This document shows positions 36,103-43,561 of a stretch of 64,000 bases of DNA, in pieces. This stretch comes from Bacillota bacterium. GTDB taxonomy: Bacteria; Bacillota; Clostridia; Oscillospirales; Ruminococcaceae. The stretch lies in assembly GCA_023443315.1 (NCBI GenBank), contig JAEZVA010000044.1, positions 1 to 64,000 of the forward strand, given 5' to 3'. Position numbers and translations under genes: made by a program. The notes below the pieces were generated by a model that saw nothing but the letters and a program-made list of their open reading frames with translations, was not told where the DNA came from and did no database searches. Each line of letters opens with the position of its first letter. Within the stretch, counting starts at the first letter, position 1.

Positions 36103-36138
36103 AACGTTCTACTCCAATATCGGAGCAGAACGTTTTTT
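36103..36138 (+). terminator. Terminator after the tiny-protein pair
   Basis: Stem AACGTTCT / AGAACGTT with inner TCC / GGA pairing, followed by TTTT. A weaker version of the same hairpin follows the first paralogue near 35817-35846. Confidence 0.75.
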
Positions 36139-36256
36139 GCATATTTAGCCTTGATAGAAAAATCGTAAATAAATCGTTGTCAGAGCAATCAAATGAAGGG
36201 GTAAGTTGACAATGCCTACCTTAAAGATTATAATAAGTGTGAGGTGAACACACTTT

Positions 36257-37555
36257 ATGGAACGTAAAATGATGAAAAAGCTTCTTTCTTGGAAAAATAG
36301 CGTGAATCGTATGCCGCTTTTGATTTACGGAGCACGGCAGGTAGGCAAAACCTATACCGCGCTAACCTTTGGTAAGGAGCATTACAAGAATACCGCCTAT
36401 TTCAATTTAGAGGATTCCGCCGAGCTTGCCGCAGTGTTTGAGCGCGACCTTAATCCGGAGCGTATTGTTCGTGAGCTTGCAGCAAAGAGCGGCGTGTCTA
36501 TCCTAAAGGGCGATACGTTGATTATCTTGGACGAGATACAAGCGTGCGAGCGAGCCTTAACCTCGCTAAAGTATTTCTGCGAGAATGCGCCGGAGTATCA
36601 TATCATTGCGGCAGGCAGCCTGCTTGGGGTTGCGCTCAAGCGAGAGCAATACTCCTTTCCTGTTGGAAAGGTAGATATGCTCACCATGTACCCGCTTGAT
36701 TTTGAGGAATTTTTATGGGCAACTGGCAGCCGGCAAATCAGCGAGCTAATCCGAGAAGCATATGAGACGTTTACGCCGCTTTCTTTGCATGAGACTGCGA
36801 TGGATCTGTACAAAACCTATCTTGTCGTAGGTGGTATGCCCAGAGCAGTGCTTGAATATGTGGCAATGAAGGATTTTGACTTTGTTGTGGCAGCCCAAAA
36901 ATCACTCAACGATGCGTATATTGCGGACATGGCAAAGTACGCTACAGCACAGGAAACAACCAAGATCATGGCAGCATGGGCAAGTGTCCCCGCACAGCTT
37001 GCAAAAGAAAACCGGAAGTTTCAGTATAAGGTTATCAAATCCGGCGCAAGAGCGTATGAGTACGAAACACCGCTTGATTGGCTTAAGGCCGCAGGAATCA
37101 TCAACAAATGCGTGCGTATCACGGAAGGGATGATGCCGTTATACGCTTATGCGGATAACAACTCCTTTAAGGTGTATATGGTGGATACGGGGCTTTTGTG
37201 CTCCAAGTTTGATATTGCAGCCAATGTTGTACTAAACAGCCCGCCTAGCTTTGATGGATTTAAGGGTGCGCTTGCCGAAAACTACATCATGCAGGCGCTT
37301 GTTTGCAACGGGATAAAGCCGTACTATTGGAGTTCCCCGGGAAAGGCGGAACTGGATTTTGTATTTCAGGATCGGCAGGGAAACATTATCCCACTCGAAG
37401 GAAAGTCTGCGGATAATGTCCGCGCAAAAAGCCTGAAGGTATTCGTATCGACATATAACCCGATCTATTCCATTCGCGTATCCGCTAAGAATTTCGGCTT
37501 TGAAAACAACATCAAGAGCATCCCGCTTTATGCGCTGTTTTGTTTAACAATTTAG
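36257..37555 (+). CDS. AAA family ATPase with DUF4143 domain
   Basis: 432 residues. The N-terminal AAA_14 ATPase has Walker A GARQVGKT near residue 25 and Walker B LIILDEIQ near residue 93. A helical linker and a C-terminal DUF4143 nuclease-like domain (AELDFVFQDRQGNIIPLEGK, a PD-(D/E)xK-like arrangement) follow. GAGGTG precedes ATG 36257. The family is widespread, often horizontally transferred, and of unclear role. Monocistronic here, between the tiny-protein pair and the decayed spoIIID fragment. Confidence 0.88.
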   Translation: MERKMMKKLLSWKNSVNRMPLLIYGARQVGKTYTALTFGKEHYKNTAYFNLEDSAELAAVFERDLNPERIVRELAAKSGVSILKGDTLIILDEIQACERALTSLKYFCENAPEYHIIAAGSLLGVALKREQYSFPVGKVDMLTMYPLDFEEFLWATGSRQISELIREAYETFTPLSLHETAMDLYKTYLVVGGMPRAVLEYVAMKDFDFVVAAQKSLNDAYIADMAKYATAQETTKIMAAWASVPAQLAKENRKFQYKVIKSGARAYEYETPLDWLKAAGIINKCVRITEGMMPLYAYADNNSFKVYMVDTGLLCSKFDIAANVVLNSPPSFDGFKGALAENYIMQALVCNGIKPYYWSSPGKAELDFVFQDRQGNIIPLEGKSADNVRAKSLKVFVSTYNPIYSIRVSAKNFGFENNIKSIPLYALFCLTI

Positions 37556-37599
37556 GGGTTTGTTTCAGTGCCATTGATGCAATATTGGTACCGTTCGTC

Positions 37600-37702
37600 G
37601 CTTGTCAGTTCTCAGCTATTCACAATAAAACTATGCGACGAGCTCTTTCGGATTACCTTCACTGTACCGTATCCTATTCCACGTTGGTTTTCATAGATTA
37701 TA
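37600..37702 (-). pseudogene. Decayed copy of the spoIIID 5' end
   Basis: On the minus strand this stretch matches the start region of the interrupted spoIIID at 40688. ATCTATGAAAAC..ACGTGG, then ACGGTACAGTGAAGG align with the host copy's CTATGAGAAT..ACGTGG and ACGGTACAGTGAAGG. Weaker similarity continues for about 60 bases (CCGAAAGAGCTCGTCGCATAG against CCGGAGGAGCGCGCTGCACAG) with single-base gaps that break the frame. So it is a degenerate spoIIID N-terminal fragment inside the element. No att core is visible beside it. The whole 37556-37900 gap otherwise holds only an AT-rich promoter region for the M23 gene. Confidence 0.65.
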
Positions 37703-37900
37703 GTATTGAATTAGTGTAGAGCAATGCGTATACTATAAAAATTCTATCTTTTCATTATTTTCTAATTATTTACACTGTATTTGTGTCACATTTTGTGCTT
37801 CTGAAACGTTATATAATATAGAAGGATATGGCCGCCCTTCTGATTGTTAAGCTCATGAGTGTTCTTTTATTTAGGTTCTTGTATTAAAAAGGAGGACAAA

Positions 37901-39049
37901 ATGAAAAAGTTAATAGTAATGATACTGGCGGCAATTATAATGGTGGCATTAACTACTTCAGCTTTTGCCGACACTTCCGCTCATACCGAATCCGCTGAGT
38001 TTGTTGCAGATCAGACCACTTTGGATGCTTTATACCAAAAGCACTTATCTTTACGTTCTAATACAGCTAAACTTACTGAAAAACAAGCTGATCTTCTTCG
38101 TGCAATGGGTATAGAAGATGATAAGATCTCAGTTATTACCAACGGTGAAGTAGCTGACCTGCTGAAAACCGGTGAAATTGCAAATCCTGAATACATAATG
38201 AAATATGTAGACGAAGAGGCTTTAATTTTGGATGCAATTGAATCAAAAGCGAAAATTGAACAGATGCTTATGGATCGTGGACTTAATAAAGACCAAATTA
38301 AAGCCTTCATCGAAAACGGATTAGTACCTTGGCATTATGAAGATGATGACAACTCAAAGCTGCTCCGAGATTTGGAGAGGTTATCGTCTTCTATCACGCC
38401 TATGAGTAGTTCATGTCATGTTTTTGTTGGCACCAGATCGACTAATCTACTAAATGAAGATGATGTGCATTTTCATTCCTCATCTTTTGTAACATCCATG
38501 TACTATCAGGGGCAAAATATTACGCTACCAAAAAAACCTACAGAAGGCACCTTAGCATATACACTAAAATGTAACACTCTTGCCTCTCATTTATATGATA
38601 TTTCAAAAATGTCACTAAAGCTATATAATCGCTCAAATACAACTGGCACAATATACAATGAATATTTATGGTGTGAAGAACATGTTAATGGCACCGATAT
38701 GTTTCATGAGGGTGTTGATGTGAATAGAGGCTTTGGAGCCTCATTGTATAGTATTGCAGACGGTAGCGTTATTTTGAAAACAACAGGAAGTACTTCTGTA
38801 GTTTCTAAGTTGTTAGTTTATAATGAGACATTAGATGTTACAATTCAATATCTACATGGAAACTGGAGTAGTGCGCCAAGTAGTGGATCTATCACACAAA
38901 GCCAAAAAATTGGTACAGAAGATAAACGGGGTGCTTCTGGCTACCACACTCACATTCAAATTATGGATGGAGAAGAGACTTACGTACCGTTAGAAAACAA
39001 CATTATAGATTCGTTAAAACCTTACTACTACTTCTTGTACTGGTGCTAA
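37901..39049 (+). CDS. Secreted M23-like peptidase, element cargo
   Basis: 382 residues. A signal peptide MKKLIVMILAAIIMVA..SAFA is cleaved near residue 26. A roughly 200-residue N-terminal region without known domain follows, helical and partly acidic. The C-terminus is LytM-like with MFHEGVDVN (HxxxD) near 270, YLHGNW, and YHTHIQI (HxH) near 350, so the zinc ligands are present. It probably cuts cell-wall peptides outside the cell. AAGGAGG precedes ATG 37901, and upstream in-frame codons are rejected. AT-rich compared with the lipoprotein that follows. Confidence 0.75.
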   Translation: MKKLIVMILAAIIMVALTTSAFADTSAHTESAEFVADQTTLDALYQKHLSLRSNTAKLTEKQADLLRAMGIEDDKISVITNGEVADLLKTGEIANPEYIMKYVDEEALILDAIESKAKIEQMLMDRGLNKDQIKAFIENGLVPWHYEDDDNSKLLRDLERLSSSITPMSSSCHVFVGTRSTNLLNEDDVHFHSSSFVTSMYYQGQNITLPKKPTEGTLAYTLKCNTLASHLYDISKMSLKLYNRSNTTGTIYNEYLWCEEHVNGTDMFHEGVDVNRGFGASLYSIADGSVILKTTGSTSVVSKLLVYNETLDVTIQYLHGNWSSAPSSGSITQSQKIGTEDKRGASGYHTHIQIMDGEETYVPLENNIIDSLKPYYYFLYWC

Positions 39050-39136
39050 ATATAAACACTATGTATGAATCATACTACAAATTTCGGGTCGTTACTTGTA
39101 ACGGCCCGAAATTAGATATCAAAGGAGGGACGCACA

Positions 39137-40390
39137 TTGAAAAAGACACTGTCTAAGGCTTTTGTTATTATTATATCAACATTTCTTTTTGCCTGCGCTC
39201 CTGTTGATACAACAACTCCTGCAAGCAGTATTTATATGCCCGATAGCAGTGCGAGTTGCTCTGAACCGCAGCCGCGGCCCGCTTCCTCCGAAAATAAGGA
39301 GTGGAACGGACCGATGATAGTCGATACGTCGTTGGGCGTTACAGCCGTTATTACTAAACTTGGTGACTATGAGTTACCCCCTGTTCATCAAGGTGAGGGT
39401 TTTGATCGTGGCATACATAAAGCAAAAGTGAATGGTGTCTGGGTAAGGTTAGATAAAGACGGCAATGTACTGCCGTACGATCACATGAGATTCTTCGATG
39501 AAGAAAATCATTTCAGCATTGTTCGGAAAGAAGGAAAGTACGGCGTCGTCAATGCCGCGTATCAACTCATTGTGCCGGCGGAGTACGACCAAATCTTTCG
39601 AGCCTACAAATTTGAAAGGCCCGGTACACGCAAATCCGCTGACGCTATCCTGTACCTGTTAAAAGATGAGGTGTGGAGCGCCGTTGATATCAATAACAGG
39701 ATACAGGTGTCGTTTGAGTCGAGTTCACCCAAAGGCAGTTTTTCAAACGAGCACAGTGACTTTGATGTAATTGTATGCAATCGTGCAACCGAATACGTAA
39801 AATACTATGGCGAGGAAACCGCACTTGCGACTGAACTACTTTTCCCTACTCTGAACGGGCAGGTTTTTGAAGTTTACAGTGAATTCGAGCATATCGGGGC
39901 ATATCAAAGCAATATGATCCCCGGAAGTTATGGGGATGAAATTTTAATGGATTTTGATTTGGGGATGGAAGGGGTTAATACCGTTGCCGTATTTGGGGAA
40001 ATTGCCCCCGTCACATTAACACCGCAGGAAGAAGCTCTGGTCGTAGAGCGCTACCCATATTCCCAGTACGAAATCATCAACAAGAAGTTTCCAAGACGCG
40101 CGTTTCAACTGGGCGATACAAAGGGGTTGCTTTTGGAGTTCTATGTCACCGACAAAAACAAGACCGTCTACCATATCTTCGCCCTGTCCACACCCGAGCA
40201 AAGATACCGTGAGGTTTACCGCCAGCAAAAGCCGATAGAACACTTTCCCGTGCCGCCGGAGGGCTACGACCCCACCTACAGCGAGGTATTGTTTGCGGGT
40301 ACAGATCGAAACGGCGCGTATCATGTAGTGTTTTTGGTGGCAGGCAAAGGGCTTGCGTATTCGACCGAGGTCTTTAGTTTTACGATCTAA
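39137..40390 (+). CDS. Lipoprotein with WG-repeat-like segment
   Basis: 417 residues with a lipoprotein signal (FLFACAP). A Ser/Pro-rich linker follows. Then comes a WG-repeat-like region (VNGVWVRLDKDGNVLP... GKYGVVNAAYQLIVPAEYDQI, quoted in parts) around residues 95-155, and a conserved C-terminal region. Start is TTG 39137 with AAAGGAGGG upstream. A close paralogue at 42401 outside the element lacks the WG segment. A 108-residue C-terminal stretch is nearly identical at DNA level. Surface-anchored; function unknown. Confidence 0.75.
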   Translation: MKKTLSKAFVIIISTFLFACAPVDTTTPASSIYMPDSSASCSEPQPRPASSENKEWNGPMIVDTSLGVTAVITKLGDYELPPVHQGEGFDRGIHKAKVNGVWVRLDKDGNVLPYDHMRFFDEENHFSIVRKEGKYGVVNAAYQLIVPAEYDQIFRAYKFERPGTRKSADAILYLLKDEVWSAVDINNRIQVSFESSSPKGSFSNEHSDFDVIVCNRATEYVKYYGEETALATELLFPTLNGQVFEVYSEFEHIGAYQSNMIPGSYGDEILMDFDLGMEGVNTVAVFGEIAPVTLTPQEEALVVERYPYSQYEIINKKFPRRAFQLGDTKGLLLEFYVTDKNKTVYHIFALSTPEQRYREVYRQQKPIEHFPVPPEGYDPTYSEVLFAGTDRNGAYHVVFLVAGKGLAYSTEVFSFTI

Positions 40391-40489
40391 TACTGATTCT
40401 GAAATTTCCACGGATACAAGTCTTATTTTTAACAATTTACGAACAATTCTGTACACAAAATACACAATCAATAGTAATCACAGAACGCA

Positions 40490-40525
40490 AAGCGACAAGA
40501 TATTGTGTATCTTGTCGCTTTTTTG
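40490..40525. terminator. Terminator near the right end of the element
   Basis: 13-bp stem AAGCGACAAGATA / TATCTTGTCGCTT with a 5-nt loop, followed by TTTTTG. It lies 100 bp after the lipoprotein stop and just inside the right junction. Confidence 0.85.
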
Positions 40526-40559
40526 TCCTATTAACCTACCATAACTAGTAATCGCTCTA

Positions 40560-40688
40560 TTAGTTTACAACTATATGTACGGTGCTCTTGGAAATTCCAA
40601 ACGCCTTTGCGGCGCCCCGGACCGTCTGTTTGTTTTCTATCATATATAATGCGAGCTGTGCAGCGCGCTCCTCCGGCTTTCCCTTCAC
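40560..40688 (-). pseudogene. spoIIID: spoIIID, 5' part (interrupted by the element)
   Basis: Reads (GTG) VKGKPEERAAQLALYMIENK, then QTVRGAAKAFGISKSTV, which is the N-terminal half of SpoIIID with its helix-turn-helix. After the att core the frame continues IVVN and stops in element DNA. Joined to 18800-18633 it gives STVH-KDVTERL, the canonical sequence. The GTG at 40688 is preceded by GGAAGGGG and gives the family's usual N-terminus. Frames further upstream (to 40871) do not resemble SpoIIID. SpoIIID activates and represses mother-cell genes after sigma-E, including sigK. Confidence 0.92.
40574..40579. other. Attachment-site core, right junction
   Basis: TATGTA on the plus strand (TACATA on the minus), shared with 18797-18802 in the same orientation. 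Element sequence is to the left, spoIIID 5' sequence to the right. Predicted crossover dinucleotide is 40576-40577. Confidence 0.85.
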
Positions 40689-40729
40689 TGTACCGTGTCC
40701 CCTTCCACGTTTATTCTCATAGGTAATAA

Positions 40730-40759
40730 TATATATGCGAATAAAACGAGGTGTTATGA
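40730..40759 (-). promoter_or_regulatory. Candidate sigma-E promoter of spoIIID
   Basis: Minus strand: TCATAAC (40759-40753), a 15-bp spacer, then CATATATA (40737-40730). This resembles the sigma-E pattern kmATAww ... CATACAnT with two -10 differences. Predicted start is about 35 bp before GTG 40688. spoIIID is sigma-E dependent in Bacillus and Clostridium. Confidence 0.4.
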
Positions 40760-40884
40760 CTTTGTTTTTGGATAATGTGACACAGTGCTGGTTTGGGGCG
40801 CGAAGTACAACAGCAGAACATAACAATTGGCACAAAGAACCGATACTGGATGGGAAAGACCCGCTATCCACACCGGCCCACCCG

Positions 40885-40913
40885 TTGAGTTTTGCACTTG
40901 GTCAGGGTATAAT
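40885..40913 (+). promoter_or_regulatory. Sigma-A promoter of the chromate transporter pair
   Basis: TTGAGT (40885-40890), a 17-bp spacer, then TATAAT (40908-40913), followed by about 130 bp of leader before the likely start at 41047. Confidence 0.6.
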
Positions 40914-41046
40914 ACGTTTTGGGGAAACATTGTTAACTAGCTAACCGCAAAATAACATTTGTCTAACATTGTGCATGGAGCAGCTACCGATTGCACACAA
41001 CCACTACGAAATATTGCATCAGCATAGAAAGCGGGGAAACAACGCA

Positions 41047-41607
41047 TTGGAAAAGGAAAAACAACAAGCATCGCTGTGGGAGATTTTCTTTGTATTTTGT
41101 AAGATTAGCGCATTGACCTTCGGCGGAGGGTACGCAATGCTGCCAATCATCAATAGGGAAGCCGTTGAACGCAGAGGTTGGTTAACACAAGAAGAGGTCA
41201 TGGATTACTATGCAGTCAGTCAGTGTCTGCCGGGGATGATCGCCATCAACACAGCGGTGTTTGTAGGCGATAAGCTTCGCGGCAAACGCGGCGGTATAGT
41301 CGCGGCGCTGGGGGTTGCGTTCCCTTCCTTGGTTATTATTATAGCTATCGCGGCGGTACTGGCACCCTATATGAGTCACCCCATTGTGCAAAAGGCGTTT
41401 ATCGGGGTGCGGGTTGCTGTAGCGGCGCTGATAATCCAGACCATCGCGACCATGTGGAACAAGGGCATCAAGGACGTCTTTACGGCAATCGTCTTCATAG
41501 TGGCGTTTGTACTGTCTGCCTTTACCGATATCTCAACCGTGCTGATTATTGTGTGCGCAGTGGTGCTTGGCATTATTGTAAAGGTATTTGTAAGGAGGGG
41601 AAAGTAG
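41047..41607 (+). CDS. Chromate transporter, first half (CHR domain)
   Basis: 187-residue short-chain CHR protein with about five to six helices. It carries the family hallmark FGGGYAMLPIINREAVERRG near the N-terminus and QCLPGMIAINTAVFVG. TTG 41047 is preferred because it gives a length equal to its partner and has GCGGGGAA upstream. An in-frame GTG at 40969 would add 26 polar residues. Short CHR proteins act as hetero pairs, and the second half begins 1 bp after this stop. The true substrate may be chromate, sulfate-like anions, or unknown. Confidence 0.82.
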   Translation: MEKEKQQASLWEIFFVFCKISALTFGGGYAMLPIINREAVERRGWLTQEEVMDYYAVSQCLPGMIAINTAVFVGDKLRGKRGGIVAALGVAFPSLVIIIAIAAVLAPYMSHPIVQKAFIGVRVAVAALIIQTIATMWNKGIKDVFTAIVFIVAFVLSAFTDISTVLIIVCAVVLGIIVKVFVRRGK

Positions 41608-41608
41608 C

Positions 41609-42169
41609 ATGACGTATCTATTGTTGTTTTATGAGTTCTTTCAAATTGGTCTGTTCGCCGTAGGCGGCGGGCTCGCGACCATCCCGTTTCTGTACGATCT
41701 TGCAAGCAAATACCCCTGGTTTACAAACAAGGAAGTCGTGGACATGATTGCCATCTCGGAATCCACCCCCGGCGCCATCGGTCTGAATATGGCGACCTAT
41801 GTCGGATATTCCACCGCTGGCGTTTTGGGCAGTATCATCAGCACCATTGCAATTATTCTCCCCGCTATTATTATTGTGCTGCTCGTTTCCAGGGTGCTTT
41901 CGCAGTTTAGCACGAATAAATACGTTGTCTCGGCGTTTTATGGCATCCGTCCCACGGTAACCGCGCTGATTTCGGTTGCGTGCCTAGAGGTACTTAAGGT
42001 CTCGATATTCAACTGGGAGATGTTTTCACAAGCCTTTGACTGGGCGGCTCTTGTCAACTACAAGGCAGCTGTTTTGTTTGCGTTGACTCTTTTTTTGGTG
42101 TTTAAATTCAAAAAGCACCCGGTGTATTATATTGCCGGATGTGCATTGGTAGGCATCTTTCTGTTCTAG
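41609..42169 (+). CDS. Chromate transporter, second half (CHR domain)
   Basis: 186 residues, membrane protein with the matching CHR signature FAVGGGLATIPFLYDLA near residue 15 and SESTPGAIGLNMATYVG. GGAGGGG precedes ATG 41609 and overlaps the end of the first gene, so translation is coupled. Together they form a heterodimeric transporter with antiparallel topology, as known for two-gene CHR systems. Confidence 0.85.
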   Translation: MTYLLLFYEFFQIGLFAVGGGLATIPFLYDLASKYPWFTNKEVVDMIAISESTPGAIGLNMATYVGYSTAGVLGSIISTIAIILPAIIIVLLVSRVLSQFSTNKYVVSAFYGIRPTVTALISVACLEVLKVSIFNWEMFSQAFDWAALVNYKAAVLFALTLFLVFKFKKHPVYYIAGCALVGIFLF

Positions 42170-42290
42170 GCAACGAGCACGAAAGAATGCTTGCAATATC
42201 ATCTATCCCGTAAAAGGGTTCGTTTTATTTACCATCCTGTCACATTTCACTGCTTTTATCCGTTTATTTAGTTAGGCGGACTTGTCAACC

Positions 42291-42317
42291 CATGCTGTCC
42301 ATTGCATAAACAGCATG
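42291..42317. other. Hairpin between chromate transporter and lipoprotein
   Basis: Stem CATGCTGT / ACAGCATG with an 11-nt loop and AT-rich flanks. Possible terminator or processing site. Confidence 0.4.
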
Positions 42318-42400
42318 TGCAAAAATAGACGTGTAACGCGTCGGGATGTTTTGGCACCGAACGCGCTGCACGTACACCGAAGAAGCAGAGGAGAATGGCA

Positions 42401-43450
42401 ATGAGAAGAGCGCTTTCGTATGGGGCCTTCACTGTGCTGATGAGTACGGTCTTATTTGCCTGTGCGCCCACAGGTACCGAGTTTTACACCAGCAGCCCAG
42501 AGATGCCCGGTAGTAGTACACCTTATTCCGAGCCGCAGCCCACTTCGTCCGAAAACGAGGAATGGAACGGACCGACGTCGGTCGATACGTCGCTGGGATA
42601 CACCGCGGTTATTTCTAGACTTGACGACAATGCATTGCCAGCCACCAGTCAGGTATTCAGGGCGTATCAGTTTGACTACCCGGGGAAACATCAACTCACC
42701 GAATCTATCCTGTACCTGTTAGAGGGCGAGGTTTGGCGCGCCGTTGATACCAATAACAGAATACAGGTGTCGTTTGAGCCGAGTTTATCAAACGACAATA
42801 TTACGGACGGGGACAGCGACTTTGATGTAATTGTATGCAACAGTGTTACGCAATACGTCAAGTACTACGGCGAAGAAACCGCGCTTGCGCCGGAGCTGCT
42901 TTTCCCTGCTCTAAACGGGCAGATGTTTGACCTGTACAGCGGGTTTAAGCATATCGGGGCATATCAAAGCAACATGATTCCCGGAAGCTATGGGGATGAA
43001 ATTTTAATGGATTTTGATTTGGGGATGGAAGGGGTCAATACCGTCGCCGTATTTGGCGAAATTGCCCCCGTCACATTAATTCCGCAAGAAGAAGCTTTGG
43101 TCGCAGAACGCTACCCATACTCCCAGTACGAATTCATCAACAAGAAGTTTCCAAACCGCGCGTTTCAACTGGGCGATACAGAGGGGCTGCTTTTGGAGTT
43201 CTATGTCACCGATAAAAACAAGACCGTCTACCATATCTTCGCCCTGTCCACACCCGAGCAAAGATACCGAGAGGTATTTCGCCAAGAAAAGCCGATAGAG
43301 GGGTTTACCGTGCCGCCGGAGGGCTACGACCCCACCTACAGCGAGGTGTTGTTTGCGGGGCTGGACCGAAATGGGGAGTATCATATTGTGTTTTTGGTAG
43401 CAGGTAAAGGGCTGACGTATCGGACGGAGCTGTTTCGGTTTGTGGTATAA
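42401..43450 (+). CDS. Lipoprotein, paralogue of the element-borne lipoprotein
   Basis: 349 residues with a lipoprotein signal (VLFACAP). It corresponds to the protein at 39137-40390 but lacks about 65 residues containing the WG-like segment (the gap is after LDDNALPATSQ). The C-terminal 220 residues are highly similar. ATG 42401 is chosen because GAGGAG lies 7 bases upstream. ATG 42395 is too close to that site. Outside the element, downstream of the chromate transporter. Function unknown. Confidence 0.75.
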   Translation: MRRALSYGAFTVLMSTVLFACAPTGTEFYTSSPEMPGSSTPYSEPQPTSSENEEWNGPTSVDTSLGYTAVISRLDDNALPATSQVFRAYQFDYPGKHQLTESILYLLEGEVWRAVDTNNRIQVSFEPSLSNDNITDGDSDFDVIVCNSVTQYVKYYGEETALAPELLFPALNGQMFDLYSGFKHIGAYQSNMIPGSYGDEILMDFDLGMEGVNTVAVFGEIAPVTLIPQEEALVAERYPYSQYEFINKKFPNRAFQLGDTEGLLLEFYVTDKNKTVYHIFALSTPEQRYREVFRQEKPIEGFTVPPEGYDPTYSEVLFAGLDRNGEYHIVFLVAGKGLTYRTELFRFVV

Positions 43451-43473
43451 AGTCTGCGGTGACGTGTTAAAAT

Positions 43474-43515
43474 GAATACAAGGGGACGCCTGATGTCAGG
43501 CGCCCCCTCGTATTC
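43474..43515. terminator. Bidirectional terminator between lipoprotein and cupin genes
   Basis: Long stem GAATAC..GGGG.CGCCTGA / TCAGGCG.CCCC..GTATTC with a 2-4 nt loop. Convergent genes meet here. Confidence 0.8.
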
Positions 43516-43561
43516 AACTTTGCCTTTAATACAATTAGTACAACTTGTAGAAGCTTTGTAG

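Larger units (their letters stand above)
35567..36146 (+). repeat. Tandem duplication of about 288 bp
   Basis: Two consecutive units each contain GGCATAT, AAAAGAA(A)AGCAAC, a GAAAGGAG ribosome site, an ORF starting ATGCCAAC, an ending AAAACTATCACCC.CTAAAAACAAAACACTT, and the hairpin CCAATATCGGAGCAGAACGTT. The two ORF starts are 288 bp apart. The copies have diverged considerably inside the ORFs but keep frame and layout, so both are under selection. Confidence 0.75.
18799..40576. mobile_element. 21.8-kb skin-like element inserted in spoIIID
   Basis: The boundaries follow from the two halves of spoIIID and the shared TACATA core in the same orientation, which allows excision as a circle. A large serine recombinase lies at the left junction. 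The joined ends give an attP-like site with dyad ACTATA-CA-TATAGT and further matching arms (ATTAGT / ACTAAT), with 16 of the first 20 positions symmetric. Cargo: two recombinases, a class 2 DISARM-like cluster, a HAD fusion protein, hairpin repeats, two tiny paralogues, an ATPase, an M23 peptidase and a lipoprotein. No phage structural or conjugation genes are present. Base composition is visibly more AT-rich than the flanks, most so at 31.9-36.2 kb. Confidence 0.9.

Noticed and set aside
18799..40576. Prophage or conjugative element
   Set aside because: No terminase, capsid, tail, relaxase or type IV secretion genes. Cargo is defence and miscellaneous genes.
40560..40871. A free-standing 103-residue gene
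   Set aside because: Only the last 41 codons match a family (SpoIIID). Upstream codons are the promoter region and start at no credible ribosome site.
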